A stretch of DNA of 64,000 nucleotides from Martinezella calliandrae (GTDB lineage: Bacteria > Pseudomonadota > Alphaproteobacteria > Rhizobiales > Rhizobiaceae). The position numbers were made by a program, and so were the translations under genes. Of this stretch, positions 43,307 through 53,286 are shown piece by piece. The stretch is taken from positions 1 to 64,000 of the forward strand of contig NZ_JARFYN010000025.1 in the NCBI RefSeq assembly GCF_030272695.1, in the 5' to 3' direction. The notes below the pieces were generated by a model. The model saw only the letters and a program-made list of their open reading frames with translations, was not told where the DNA came from and searched no databases. Position 1 is the stretch's first letter. Each line of letters begins with the position of its first letter.

Positions 43307-44872
43307 GTGGACACCCCGCGACGAGACGTGTTGAAGATGCTTGGCCTCGCGGCGATCCTTCCAATTCCCGTCAGAAATGCACTAGCCCAGCCCGCCCGTA
43401 GCTTCGTTTTTGCTAGTTATTCCGCCTACGATAGTGTCGATCCTCACACGGTCTTCGACGCCAGCAGGGCTGGAGCGCGTTTCAATCTGTACGACGGATT
43501 ATATCGTTACGTTGATAACCCTCCAAAGCTGATACCTTGGCTAGCCGAAGGCTATTCCATTTCCGAAGACCGGAAATCCTATACATTTCGATTGAAGCGC
43601 GATGTAATATTCCACGATGGAAAACACGTTACAGCGGATGACGTGGTTTATTCCATCGAACGCATTCTTGCGCTCAACAAAGGTCCGTCGCCTCTATACC
43701 AAGGGATCATCAAACCGGGTACAACTGTAGCTCTAGATCCGTACACTGTCGTTTTCAACCTTTCGAGCCCGTCGGCGATATTTCTGAGTACCGTGCCGGA
43801 CATTGTCGTGGTCAACCGCGACTTGGTAAAAAGTCACGAAATTGACGGGGACTGGGGCGAAAAATGGCTAAGCCGCAATGAAGCCGGTTCCGGATCTTAC
43901 AAACTTGTCCGCTTCGATCCGGCTATAGGCTGGTCTGCGCAGCGATTTGAGCAACATTTCGCCGGTTTCGGAAGCGACCCGATCGACAATGTGGAATTTC
44001 GAAATGTCCTTGAAACAAACACACGCGTTCTCGGCTTGATGCGCGGAGACTATCATGGTGCCGACGGGTTCTTGCCCTACGATCAAGTCCTGCGACTAGA
44101 GCAGTCGCCCAACGTTCAAATAATCGACCAGGAATCCATGCGAGTGTTTCTAGTCGCCTTGAACAACGCAAAACCTCCGCTTGACGATGTCCACTTCCGA
44201 CGCGCGTTATCCTATTCGTTTGACTACGAGGGGTATATCGCCAGCGTCATGAAAGGGTCGGTTACAAGGAATCCTGGCCCGCTGCCAGTTACGATGTGGG
44301 GATCGCCTCCGGACCTGAAGGGATATACCTACGACCTCAACAAAGCCGCCGATGAGTTAAAGAAAGCGAAATTGCAGCTTCGGCCCTTGACGATTGTCGC
44401 GATTGCCGGCCAACCCGAAAGCGAGCAGGCAGGAATTTTATTTCAGAGTTCTTTGCGTCAGATTGGAATTGACGCAACTTACGAAGCGACGCCATGGCCC
44501 ATTCTTGTCAACCGATTGACCAGCCAGGAGACGCGCCCGGACGCCATTCCGTTTTGGAAGAGCACCTTTTACGTCGACCCAAACAACTGGGTAGGTGAAG
44601 GTTTCGGCTCCCGATACCAGGGACAGCGCTCGCTATCCTATTACAATAATCCCGAATTCGACAAACTGCTGGATAAAGCGCTGATTTCCGACAATCAGGC
44701 AGAGCGCAAGACCCTGTACGAAGAAATGACCCGGATGGTGGTCGATGACGCTGCGGGCATTTTCGTTTACAATACCAGATGGCATGGTACGTATTCGAAA
44801 AAGGTATCGGGGATCCGCTTTTCGCCCACTAACAATGGACAGGACCTGAGGTGGGCCAGCTTCAAACCCTGA
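43307..44872 (+). CDS. ABC transporter substrate-binding protein, peptide/nickel family (SBP_bac_5), 521 aa
   Basis: This is the periplasmic binding protein of a five-gene importer. The N-terminus PRRDVLKMLGLAAILPIPVRNALA is a twin-arginine-type signal. The mature part has the DppA/OppA layout, for example YRYVDNPPKLIPWLAEGY, YTFRLKRDVIFHDGKHVTADDVVYSIERI and the C-terminal YYNNPEFDKLLDKAL. Ligands could be oligopeptides, opines or other small molecules. The start is GTG at 43307 with GGGAGG upstream. Two permease and two ATPase genes follow with tiny gaps or overlaps. Confidence 0.93.
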   Translation: MDTPRRDVLKMLGLAAILPIPVRNALAQPARSFVFASYSAYDSVDPHTVFDASRAGARFNLYDGLYRYVDNPPKLIPWLAEGYSISEDRKSYTFRLKRDVIFHDGKHVTADDVVYSIERILALNKGPSPLYQGIIKPGTTVALDPYTVVFNLSSPSAIFLSTVPDIVVVNRDLVKSHEIDGDWGEKWLSRNEAGSGSYKLVRFDPAIGWSAQRFEQHFAGFGSDPIDNVEFRNVLETNTRVLGLMRGDYHGADGFLPYDQVLRLEQSPNVQIIDQESMRVFLVALNNAKPPLDDVHFRRALSYSFDYEGYIASVMKGSVTRNPGPLPVTMWGSPPDLKGYTYDLNKAADELKKAKLQLRPLTIVAIAGQPESEQAGILFQSSLRQIGIDATYEATPWPILVNRLTSQETRPDAIPFWKSTFYVDPNNWVGEGFGSRYQGQRSLSYYNNPEFDKLLDKALISDNQAERKTLYEEMTRMVVDDAAGIFVYNTRWHGTYSKKVSGIRFSPTNNGQDLRWASFKP

Positions 44873-44888
44873 GAATCATCCAAAGCGC

Positions 44889-45905
44889 GTGAGATTTCCC
44901 ATGCTCTGGTTCCGCATTTTCTTGAACAGGCTGGCGTGGTTTATTCCGACTCTTTTCGCTTTGCTGATTTTCGTCTTTATCCTATCGAGGTCCGTTCCGA
45001 TCGACCCGGCCGTTCTGATTGCCGGGGAGAATGCCTCATCGGCGCAAGTAACCGAAGTGCGGAAAGGATATGGTTTTCATAAGCCGTTGATATCCCAATT
45101 CGCGCTGTACTTAAGAAACCTATCGCGCGGAGACCTGGGAAACAGTCTGTACACCCATCAATCGATAAGCAGCGATCTCGAAGCACGACTGCCGGCCACT
45201 GTCGAGCTCGCAGCCAGTTCGATAATCGTCGCAATCCTAGTGGGCATACCGCTCGGAGTAGCATGTGGGATCTACTACGATACCCTCTTCGACCACCTCG
45301 TGCGCATAGCTACCGTCGCTAGCATGGCCGCCATCCCATTTTGGCTTGCTATCCAGTTACAGCTTCTCTTCTCAATGAAGTTGGACTGGCTGCCGCTATC
45401 GGGGCGATTTGACGGATTCCCGCCCACTCCCATCACAGGCCTTCTGACTATGGACACACTGATAGCAGGCGACAGGGAAGCTTTCTTTTCCGCCGCCAAA
45501 CACCTCGTGCTACCCACACTCACTTTGGGACTTCCTACCGCCGCAACAATCCAACGCTTCACTCGAAACAGCGTGGCCAATTTCATCGATTCCCCGCCGA
45601 TAATGTACCAGACCGCGATGGGCCTTCCTCGACGGATCGTCATATGGAAATATCTTCTCAGAATGTCGCTCTCCGCTACCATAGCGTTGATTGGGCCAGT
45701 CGTCGGCATCGCGCTGATCGGAGCCGTGGCGGTCGAAGCGATTTTCGACTGGCCCGGCCTGGGGAATTACGCGTTTCGCTCTATTCTTTATTCCGATTAC
45801 AATGCGGTAATGGGGTTCACCCTCTTGTCGGGGTTAATTTTTTCGTTCGTCAATTTGATCATCGACCTGCTACAAGCTGCGGTAGATCCACGTGGGGCGC
45901 TCTGA
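44889..45905 (+). CDS. ABC transporter permease, DppB-type, 338 aa
   Basis: This inner-membrane permease has about six membrane helices, the N-terminal helix and the LVGIPLGVACGIYYD and EAIFDWPGLGNYAFRSI blocks typical of DppB/OppB. It begins 16 bp after the binding-protein gene. The start may be the GTG at 44889 or the ATG four codons later. It forms the channel with the next permease. Confidence 0.93.
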   Translation: MRFPMLWFRIFLNRLAWFIPTLFALLIFVFILSRSVPIDPAVLIAGENASSAQVTEVRKGYGFHKPLISQFALYLRNLSRGDLGNSLYTHQSISSDLEARLPATVELAASSIIVAILVGIPLGVACGIYYDTLFDHLVRIATVASMAAIPFWLAIQLQLLFSMKLDWLPLSGRFDGFPPTPITGLLTMDTLIAGDREAFFSAAKHLVLPTLTLGLPTAATIQRFTRNSVANFIDSPPIMYQTAMGLPRRIVIWKYLLRMSLSATIALIGPVVGIALIGAVAVEAIFDWPGLGNYAFRSILYSDYNAVMGFTLLSGLIFSFVNLIIDLLQAAVDPRGAL

Positions 45906-45912
45906 TCAGATC

Positions 45913-46737
45913 ATGCCACGCTTACTTCGCGAGCCGATGGGACTCATAAGCGTGGGGCTTCTTAGTGCGATCGCGCTGATCACACTGCTCGCCCCTGCTA
46001 TAGTCGCGCAGCCGCAAGTGCAAATCGCGGATCGACTGATGCCGCCTTCACTCAGCGCACCATTCGGCACTGACCGCATGGGTAGCGATTTGCTTTCCAG
46101 CGTAATCTGGGGCGCACGCACTACGCTTTTTGTTGCCATCTCGACGGCTGCCGCTGGGGTCCTTGTCGGAGTTCCCGTCGGCCTGATTTCGGGATATTAC
46201 CGCGGCGGGCTCTCTCATTCGATGATGAGGGTATCGGACATCGCGCTGGCGATACCGCAGATCCTCGTTGCGATCGCAATCGCGCAGACCTATGGTCCGT
46301 CTTTGCTCACCCTGATCGTGGCGCTTTCGATAACCTATTGGCCATTCTGGGCGAGACTTGTCTATGCGGAAACAAGGTCCATTCGCAACGAGGTTTTCAT
46401 TGAGGCAGCGGTGGCACTGGGATCGTCTCCCGGCCGTATTATGGTCTTGCATATCTTGCCCGCGGTGGCTTCATCGATCGCCGTGCGAACTTCCATGGGC
46501 ATCGGTGCGACGATCATTTCCGCCGCGACGCTTGGCTTTCTCGGCCTGGGCGCGCCGCCGCAATGGCCGGAATGGGGAAGGATAATGGCGGAAAGCCGTG
46601 AATATCTACCGGATGCTTGGTGGTATCCCCTCGCTCCCGGTATCGCGATATTCCTGACCGTCCTCGGATTCTATATGTTTGCCGACGCCTTGGGCAACGT
46701 TCTCGAGCCTCGTCGGAGACGGGCTCGGCCGAAATGA
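45913..46737 (+). CDS. ABC transporter permease, DppC-type, 274 aa
   Basis: This second permease of the importer shows the DppC/OppC pattern: an N-terminal helix, then FGTDRMGSDLLSSVIWGARTTL, and the EAA loop EAAVALGSSPGRIMVLHILP. I chose the ATG at 45913; an in-frame GTG at 45892 would overlap the upstream gene. Its stop overlaps the next start (ATGA). Confidence 0.92.
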   Translation: MPRLLREPMGLISVGLLSAIALITLLAPAIVAQPQVQIADRLMPPSLSAPFGTDRMGSDLLSSVIWGARTTLFVAISTAAAGVLVGVPVGLISGYYRGGLSHSMMRVSDIALAIPQILVAIAIAQTYGPSLLTLIVALSITYWPFWARLVYAETRSIRNEVFIEAAVALGSSPGRIMVLHILPAVASSIAVRTSMGIGATIISAATLGFLGLGAPPQWPEWGRIMAESREYLPDAWWYPLAPGIAIFLTVLGFYMFADALGNVLEPRRRRARPK

Positions 46738-47738
46738 TCACGCCAGTCTTGGACATTGACGGACTTTCGGTCGTTTACGAAACGGACCACGGTCCCGTCA
46801 CCGCTCTCGACCACGTTCGTCTGCTCGTCAATCCCGGCGAGATCCTCGGCCTGATTGGAGAAACCGGCTGCGGTAAAAGCACGCTGGTGCGAGCAATATT
46901 CGGCATATTGCCGCGCAATCGTGCAAGGATCACGAAAGGCCACGTACTATTGAACGGCATCGACATGCTGGGCAATGATAAGCGGGCTCGGCACGCACGA
47001 GGCCGCCATATCACTCTTGTCCCGCAAGACACCTTTGCAAGCCTGAACCCACTGTTTCGGATAGGCACGCAGGTCATCGATTTTATTAAGTCCGCTGCAT
47101 TTGGGGACAGATTGATGCCCCTAGTGGGCGGTCGAGCCAAGTATCAGACGGTCGCATTGGAGATGTTGGAGGCCGTTCAACTGCCTGGGGCGCGTGACAT
47201 TTTGCTTCAATATCCGCATCAACTGTCAGGCGGCCAGCGGCAGCGCGTCATGCTCGCCATGGCATTGTATTCGCGGCCGCAAATCATAATCGCGGACGAA
47301 CCGACAGCCGCACTCGACGCGCCAATACAAGCCCAGATTCTGGCCCTCCTGCGACGTATCGCCAGGGAAAAAAGAGTCGCGATACTTTTTACGACGCATA
47401 ACCTCGGCGCAGCGTGGGAGATTTGTGACCGAATTATTGTCATGCATGGAGGGCGCGTCATCGAGTCTGCCCCACGAGAGACCTTCTTCGACCAATCTCT
47501 GCATCCCTATACCAAACAGTTGATCGAGAGCAGCAAGTCTCCCAATCGAGCCCCTCGTTGGGTTACGGGTGATGTCGTTGATCCCCTACCGCGTAATCAC
47601 TGCCAGTTCAGTTCAAAATGTCCACGCGCCTCCAAGCTGTGCGCGGAACTTCAGCCGGTTTTAGTGGAACATATTGCAGGACATTCCGTGGCTTGTCACA
47701 ATCCAGCGACAACTCGGGATCGAACCGTAAATGAGTGA
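46734..47738 (+). CDS. ABC transporter ATP-binding protein, DppD-type, 334 aa
   Basis: This ATPase energises the importer. Walker A is GETGCGKST, the signature is LSGGQRQRVMLAMAL, Walker B is IIIADEPTAALD and the switch histidine is in FTTHNLG. The C-terminal cysteine motif (CQFSSKCPRASKLC) of the oligopeptide family is present. The ATG overlaps the DppC-type stop by 4 bp, which decides the start over an in-frame ATG at 46617. Confidence 0.94.
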   Translation: MITPVLDIDGLSVVYETDHGPVTALDHVRLLVNPGEILGLIGETGCGKSTLVRAIFGILPRNRARITKGHVLLNGIDMLGNDKRARHARGRHITLVPQDTFASLNPLFRIGTQVIDFIKSAAFGDRLMPLVGGRAKYQTVALEMLEAVQLPGARDILLQYPHQLSGGQRQRVMLAMALYSRPQIIIADEPTAALDAPIQAQILALLRRIAREKRVAILFTTHNLGAAWEICDRIIVMHGGRVIESAPRETFFDQSLHPYTKQLIESSKSPNRAPRWVTGDVVDPLPRNHCQFSSKCPRASKLCAELQPVLVEHIAGHSVACHNPATTRDRTVNE

Positions 47739-48588
47739 GAGCCCAAATCTTCTTGAAATCAACAATCTGGGCTGCGATTTTTCAATCCGCGAACGCCTCG
47801 GCTGGCGGAGACGAGTGCTGCGAGCCGTCGATAGGGTTGATTTGACCATTTCGAATGGTGACATTTTCGGTATCGTCGGAGAAACCGGTAGTGGTAAGAC
47901 GACGCTCGGCAAAGCTATCGCAGGTATCCAAAGACCCACGAGAGGAGCAGTTCGGCTGTCCGGGAAGGTCGTCTCGTCCGTGGATATCAGACTTCCCAAG
48001 TCGGTATCTGCTCAGATGCAATATGTTTATCAGGATCCCGGCGCTTCCCTCGATCCCCGTTGGACCTTGCGCCGTTCGCTTCACGAGCCTCTCGTGATCC
48101 ATTCTCCGCGTAGCTCGGCATCGGATCGCGAAAATAGCGTTAGAAAGATGGTGACGGCCATGGGTTTGTCCCCAGGGCTACTCGATCGTTTCCCCCACGA
48201 AGTTAGCGGCGGGCAACTGCGCAGAATGGGCTTGGCGCGGGTTCTTGTCCTCGCACCCAAAATTGTCATTTTCGACGAGCCTACCGCCGGGCTCGACGTG
48301 CTGGTTCAGGCGACGGTTCTGGGCTTGATGCGCGATCTTTTGGATCAATTCAAGTTGACATACATCCTGATCAGCCACGACATAGCGGTGGTTAGTTCGA
48401 TCTGCAATCGGCTCGCGGTGATGTACGGCGGAAATTTGGTCGAGATCGGTCCGACGACACAGGTGCTGAAGGAACCCCTACACCCCTACACGCGATCACT
48501 CCTTGCTTCATCACTCCAGATAGGTGGATCGAGGCTGACCGATAGCCTTGAACCTTTGAACACCACCGCCCCCCGGGGCACTCGGTAG
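47731..48588 (+). CDS. ABC transporter ATP-binding protein, DppF-type, 285 aa
   Basis: This is the second ATPase. It has Walker A GETGSGKTT, the signature VSGGQLRRMGLARVL (Q-L-R where most have Q-R-Q-R), Walker B IVIFDEPTAGLD and the switch ISHD. The C-terminal HPYTRSLL motif is present. It overlaps the preceding gene by 8 bp and ends the operon. The length is a little short for DppF, which often has a longer tail. Confidence 0.93.
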   Translation: MSESPNLLEINNLGCDFSIRERLGWRRRVLRAVDRVDLTISNGDIFGIVGETGSGKTTLGKAIAGIQRPTRGAVRLSGKVVSSVDIRLPKSVSAQMQYVYQDPGASLDPRWTLRRSLHEPLVIHSPRSSASDRENSVRKMVTAMGLSPGLLDRFPHEVSGGQLRRMGLARVLVLAPKIVIFDEPTAGLDVLVQATVLGLMRDLLDQFKLTYILISHDIAVVSSICNRLAVMYGGNLVEIGPTTQVLKEPLHPYTRSLLASSLQIGGSRLTDSLEPLNTTAPRGTR

Positions 48589-48998
48589 GGTGTCGATACA
48601 GGCACCGCTGTCCCGTAGCCATGCCGATTTGTTCAGCGACCGGCCCAGGCATGGTTCTCCGGAATCGGCGCGGCTTTGCCTGTCTGCATTACGGAGAGCA
48701 AAGCGAATACAATCGGAGGATTTCGCGAAAGAGACCAACAAAAGGGGCCCGCTCGTGAGAAGTAACGGCTCGGACGCGGTCGTGCCACCCGCAAGATCTC
48801 GCGGAACGGGGAGGGAGGCCTTTTCGGCGTCGCCACCAGACCACCAGACTAGCTTCGAGTCGATAATAAAAAGATAGCGCATTGACGAATATATTTCGAC
48901 ATACAAATGTATATCCAGATAATTACTTCGTGTGGCCGGCCTCGGCAGCTTCATTTCGAACTACTCACCCCCTGCATCGAAGTCCAAGGAGCTTTCAA
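48589..48998. other. Convergent intergenic region between ABC operon and ThrE-like gene
   Basis: No gene, RNA or clear terminator hairpin can be supported here. Short frames on both strands lack ribosome binding sites. Confidence 0.4.
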
Positions 48999-50372
48999 CT
49001 ACTTCGCTTTGTCTCCCTGGAGAAATCTGCTCAGCGCGGACGCCAATACCAGGCCGACACCGACAGATGAAGTAAGCACGATCGCACTTATCGTCAGCGA
49101 CGCCGTCTCGGCTATCAGACTGATGGGCGTGCTTCGACCACCCGCCATAATCTGGAGGCCGCCCACTCCGGCACGGAAAGCATACGAACCCGGGATCATC
49201 GCCACCGTCCCAGGAAATGCGAAGGTCGGCCAGGGCAAGGCCAGCAATCGACCGAAGGCGTGGGACAGCAGACCTGCGAGGAAAGAACAAAACAACGTAG
49301 CTGCGGCGAGCTCAAGGCCCAGCGTGCCTAATTCGCTTCTCAATCCGTGGCTTATAGTGCCGCAGATCACACACGCTACGACGGCCCTGACAGGAGCATT
49401 GAAAAGCATCGCGAAGCCGAACGCGGCCACCGCGGAAAAGACTACATCCTGCCATATCGGAATAGGATAAGTGGGAAGAGCGGTAGTCAGCGGTTTGCCG
49501 ACACAGTACGCGGCTAGGAACAACGCGAATCCGATGGCGATTGCCGTTATTCCGCCCGTGAAAAGCCGGGCCAAGCCTATTCCCGAGTGCGCTCCGGCCA
49601 TGTCCGAGATCCCGTTGATGAGAGGCACTCCCGGAACCAGGATCATGCCGACCGCTACGAACGAAAGCGCGGGGTCGGCCGCCGGGTTCAAGCATAGAAC
49701 TGAGGCTGCAAGCACCGCGCTTAGAAAGGCGATCAAAAATGACGCCCCGATGGGGTTCGCCCGGCGGCTTCCTAGAAATCTTCGCAGTACAATGTTCAAA
49801 ATGCCTCCAACGAACGCGGCTGCGAAAACCGGCCATGCCGCGCCGAACAAGCGGGCTAGTGAAGCGGTAGTTCCCGCGACGGCGAGAACAACGAGCCAAC
49901 TGGGATATAGGGATGGCGCATGTTCAGCCTCGTCAAGTCGGCGAGACGCTTCTTCGAGATCGAGTTGGTCACTGCAGACCTGGGAGATGATAGCATCGAC
50001 GGCATCGAAGCGCCCGCTGTTAACTCCCATGCTGTTGATCTGGTGCCCGATCCTCGCATGAAGGCTCGCGCCGGAACCGATTGCCAGAATGAGGCGTTCG
50101 CCGCTTATAAACAGTTCGGCCGTCAAGCCGAAGTGCGACACCAAAGCGTCCGTCCGCTGCCGCGCATATTCGGTGTCCGCCCCGCTCAACAACAACAGAC
50201 GACCCATCTTCAAGACGAGATGGCCGATGGAATCGATTTGGAAAGCACCGTCCTTCATAATACGGCCTTTGACCGGCTTCCATAGCAATGAATGCCGCGA
50301 CTTGTTCGCCATCTTTGCCGACCAGCCCAACTCCGACCGCAGGTCCTCATGTGCCCCCTTCTTGGCGATCAA
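48999..50372 (-). CDS. ThrE-type threonine/serine exporter family protein, 457 aa
   Basis: The protein combines an N-terminal cytoplasmic domain (ThrE/YjjP: LSGADTEYARQRTDALVSHFGL and the amphipathic region) with about ten membrane helices, as in Corynebacterium ThrE. The glycine-rich VAVGMILVPGVPLINGISDM and the second half (FAFPGTVAMIPGSYAFRA) match the fused YjjP-YjjB form. It should export threonine/serine or related small acids. The first ATG overlaps the fumC stop by 4 bp, so the two genes are coupled, but conserved sequence begins near residue 39. In E. coli the YjjPB pair exports succinate, which would make sense next to fumarase. Confidence 0.85.
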   Translation of the reverse strand: MIAKKGAHEDLRSELGWSAKMANKSRHSLLWKPVKGRIMKDGAFQIDSIGHLVLKMGRLLLLSGADTEYARQRTDALVSHFGLTAELFISGERLILAIGSGASLHARIGHQINSMGVNSGRFDAVDAIISQVCSDQLDLEEASRRLDEAEHAPSLYPSWLVVLAVAGTTASLARLFGAAWPVFAAAFVGGILNIVLRRFLGSRRANPIGASFLIAFLSAVLAASVLCLNPAADPALSFVAVGMILVPGVPLINGISDMAGAHSGIGLARLFTGGITAIAIGFALFLAAYCVGKPLTTALPTYPIPIWQDVVFSAVAAFGFAMLFNAPVRAVVACVICGTISHGLRSELGTLGLELAAATLFCSFLAGLLSHAFGRLLALPWPTFAFPGTVAMIPGSYAFRAGVGGLQIMAGGRSTPISLIAETASLTISAIVLTSSVGVGLVLASALSRFLQGDKAK

Positions 50373-51832
50373 GCGCCTGCCAGGCCCTCGCCCACCATGT
50401 CCGATGGCCTGATGGTTTGATCAAAAAGTTCCTGACTAACCCTTCCGGAGGCAATTGCGGCTTCACGGAGCGTCGTGCCGTCGGCGATCGCCTTTTCCGC
50501 GATGTGTGCGGCGTTTTGGTATCCGATGACCGGTGATAGTGCGGTAACTAGCATTACGCTCCCTTCAACGTAAGCCTTGATCTTTTCAGTATTGAGCTGC
50601 GTTTCCTCGACGGAAAATCTTCGGAATTTATGGCACCCGTCGGCCAGTATCCGTGCGGAATGCAGAAAGCTGTCGATGATCACCGGGCGCATGGCGTTCA
50701 GCTCGAAGTTGCCTTGACTCCCGGCGAAGGCGACGGCGGTATCGTTGCCCATCACCCGGATCGCGATCATCACGATCGCCTCGCACTGGGTCGGATTGAC
50801 CTTTCCCGGCATAATGGACGATCCCGGCTCGTTCGACGGCAAAACGAGCTCGGCAAGACCACAGCGCGGTCCCGAGGCAAGCCATCGCATGTCGTTTGCG
50901 ATTTTTATGAGGGCGACGGCCAAGCCTCTCAACGAGGCGTGCGCTCTAACCATCGCGTCAAGCGATCCCTGTGCGGCGAACTTATTCGGCGCGGTTACGA
51001 ACGGCTTTCCCGTAAGCTCGGCAAGCTTTGCAGCGACTTCACCGGAGAACCCTTTCGGAGCGTTCAAGCCCGTCCCTATAGCGGTTCCACCTACGGCAAG
51101 GTCGTATAGGCCGGCACGCGCCAATTTGATGTCTTCGATCGCAGCCCGAAGCTGCCCTGCCCAACCATACCACTCTTGGCCGACGGTCAGAGGCACTGCG
51201 TCTTCCAAATGCGTTCGGCCGATCTTCACCACATCGAGCCAACCATTGGCCTTTTTCTCGATCATCTCGACCAGACGTTCGACAGCGGGAAGCAGAACGC
51301 TGTCGATTGAAATGACAGACGCTATGTGCATCGCGGTCGGAAATGTATCGTTCGACGACTGGCCCATATTAACGTCGTCGTTCGGTCCGATAGGTTTCTG
51401 CGAGCCGAGAGCACCGCCAAGGAGCTGAATTGCTCGGTTTGAAACTACCTCGTTGATATTCATGTTCGACTGCGTACCGGATCCGGTCTGCCATACGAAC
51501 AAAGGATAATGGTCGTCCAACTGCCCCTTGATCGTCTCGTCGCAAGCCCGCACGATGGCGTCCCGCTTCCACCCGGGCAAGCGGTCCGCCTTTGCGTTGA
51601 CGAGTGCGCATGCTTTCTTAACATATCCATAGGCGTGATAGACCTCCTTGGGCATTCGATCGCCCCCGATATCGAAGTGAAGCAACGAACGTTGTGTCTG
51701 CGCGCCCCAGTATCGGTCGGCAGGAACTTCAACGCTCCCCATGGAGTCGAATTCTTCCCGGCTTCCCGATGCGGATATTCCAATCGGCAGGTCCAACAAC
51801 TCGGGGTGCGAAGCATCGTTTGCTGAGGTCAT
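50369..51832 (-). CDS. fumC: Class II fumarate hydratase, 487 aa
   Basis: Fumarase C interconverts fumarate and malate in the cytoplasm as an iron-independent, oxidant-stable tetramer. The family signature GSSIMPGKVNPTQ is present, with TGSGTQSNMNINEV, GRTHLEDAVPLTVGQEW and AGSQGNFELNAMRPV. Aspartase is the main alternative, but the overall pattern (FPTAMHIA, HLEDAVPLT) favours fumarase. It is about 20 residues longer than E. coli FumC at the N-terminus. It is the first gene of a fumC-thrE pair. A phased repeat lies 140-165 bp upstream. Stress-induced FumC replacing iron-dependent fumarase is known in other bacteria. Confidence 0.93.
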   Translation of the reverse strand: MTSANDASHPELLDLPIGISASGSREEFDSMGSVEVPADRYWGAQTQRSLLHFDIGGDRMPKEVYHAYGYVKKACALVNAKADRLPGWKRDAIVRACDETIKGQLDDHYPLFVWQTGSGTQSNMNINEVVSNRAIQLLGGALGSQKPIGPNDDVNMGQSSNDTFPTAMHIASVISIDSVLLPAVERLVEMIEKKANGWLDVVKIGRTHLEDAVPLTVGQEWYGWAGQLRAAIEDIKLARAGLYDLAVGGTAIGTGLNAPKGFSGEVAAKLAELTGKPFVTAPNKFAAQGSLDAMVRAHASLRGLAVALIKIANDMRWLASGPRCGLAELVLPSNEPGSSIMPGKVNPTQCEAIVMIAIRVMGNDTAVAFAGSQGNFELNAMRPVIIDSFLHSARILADGCHKFRRFSVEETQLNTEKIKAYVEGSVMLVTALSPVIGYQNAAHIAEKAIADGTTLREAAIASGRVSQELFDQTIRPSDMVGEGLAGA

Positions 51833-51973
51833 CTGTTTCTCTCGGAGCGATAGGAGGTCATATCACGAGCGCTATCCTGACGTGCGGTGATGACGCGAAC
51901 ACCCAGATCAAGGATCTTTGGCCGACAATCTGTACGTTTTAGTCAGACTAACATTCGAGATTGGATCGGACGC

Positions 51974-51998
51974 GTTAAAGGTAGTCAAAGCGTGCGAA
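51974..51998 (-). promoter_or_regulatory. Phased TTNAC repeat, site 3 (fumC-thrE)
   Basis: GTTAA (51974), GTCAA (51984) and GCGAA (51994) occur at exact 10-bp steps on the plus strand. A further GTGAA lies at 52013, close to the same phase. Read toward fumC the order ends with TTTAACG. Confidence 0.5.
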
Positions 51999-53000
51999 AT
52001 AGATCCACCGACGTGAATTTAGGAACCGCATATTAACGGGCTGCGCTATGGCTCGCCGCAATGGTCACGGGGGATGGGATGCCGGGGCCGGCGACCAACT
52101 CCGCGAATGAAGCTGGTCGACAAAGGCGATTACAAACAAGGCAGCAAACGACATGCTAAATCCACGCTCGCCGTCGGCGTCAACGTTTCACACCAATTCA
52201 CCTCATTTGACCAGACATCTCCAAAAACGCCTTCGTTACGCCAGCCGTGGACGAGATTTTGCCGTCGGGACGCAGCATTGATGCTCTACCAAAATTTAGT
52301 CAGGTTGGCGGATAGACTTCAACGTCAAACTAGCGCTCACCGGAGAGCAGAAATGGGTTACATTAGCGTCAAGAAGGGATCGGGAGGCGGGTCGGTGGAA
52401 TCTCCGCGAGATCACCGTGCCCCAGGGAGGCCGGTGGGACATCCGAGGAGGCTGGACCACACTTTTTCGGCCGGCACAGCGTCACCGACCTGAGGACTTG
52501 GAGTAGCGACGAACTGATGTCCGCAGGGAAGACTAGCGCACCCCGTGATATAGAAAGCACGAACTGATCGCTTCGAGGTCGTTGAGTGGACGCATTGCTT
52601 CCACATAATTGCCAATGCGATACTGAGGCCACCAGACGACGATGCCACCCTACCCAACTCAAATTCTTTCGAAATGGATTCGACGAGCGTCATCAGTTCT
52701 CAACCGTGTCATCGTTAAGCGGGATACCTTGTCCTGCCTTGGACAGCGCGTTCACCTGCTGACGTCGCTTCGGATCCGCCATTGCCCTGCACGAGACGCG
52801 CCTCGATCGGAAATTCCGATAATCTTCCGATTGACGCATTCCATGACGAAAGCGGAAGCTGGCCATTACCAGTTCGAGTAATCTCCCGGGAAATCGCGAA
52901 ACACGTCCATCGACCCGCAGAAGCTTCCCAGCGGCTCTAAGGTCTCGCCAGGGTTCATATCCGCCTCTATCGCCACGACCAGAAAACCCATCGCAAGGAA
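51999..53000. other. Long gene-poor region between fumC and the semialdehyde dehydrogenase
   Basis: About 1 kb has no recognisable gene. The best candidate is a minus-strand frame at 52412-52693 (93 codons, beginning MTLVESISKEFELGRV), whose ATG overlaps the stop of a 29-codon frame beginning MADPKRRQQVNAL. The arrangement hints at coupling, but I recognise neither and the C-terminal half is low in protein-like character. Confidence 0.3.
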
Positions 53001-53029
53001 TTCACATCGTTTGACGCCATTTTATAACG
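53001..53029 (+). promoter_or_regulatory. Phased TTNAC repeat, site 6 (semialdehyde dehydrogenase)
   Basis: TTCAC (53001), TTGAC (53011) and TTTATAAC (53021) occur at exact 10-bp steps and in the usual order, pointing to the dehydrogenase about 260 bp downstream. Confidence 0.45.
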
Positions 53030-53286
53030 CCACTCAAGGCTCCGATGGTATCGTTAGCCGCGCACATAACCCGATGATTTCTTTGAAATCGTGACTGCCT
53101 GCTATCTGCGACAGTTTCGCCTCCGGCGGCTAAGCCAGCCCCTACAACACCGAGCTGGACCTATTCGAGTTTCGGAGCGAGCGGTGGCCGTAAATCCTTT
53201 CGACACAACAACCTGTCCCGCCGGGCAGTTGGGAAAACGGGTGCGCAGTTGTGAAGCAAACCCTGGCCATCCAAGGAGATCGCCCA

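Noticed and set aside
52030..52040. Isolated TTAAC upstream of fumC
   Set aside because: It is out of phase and without a partner unit.
52710..52730. GTTAAGCGGG resembling the first unit of site 1
   Set aside because: No second unit occurs 10 bp away, so it was not counted as a phased site.
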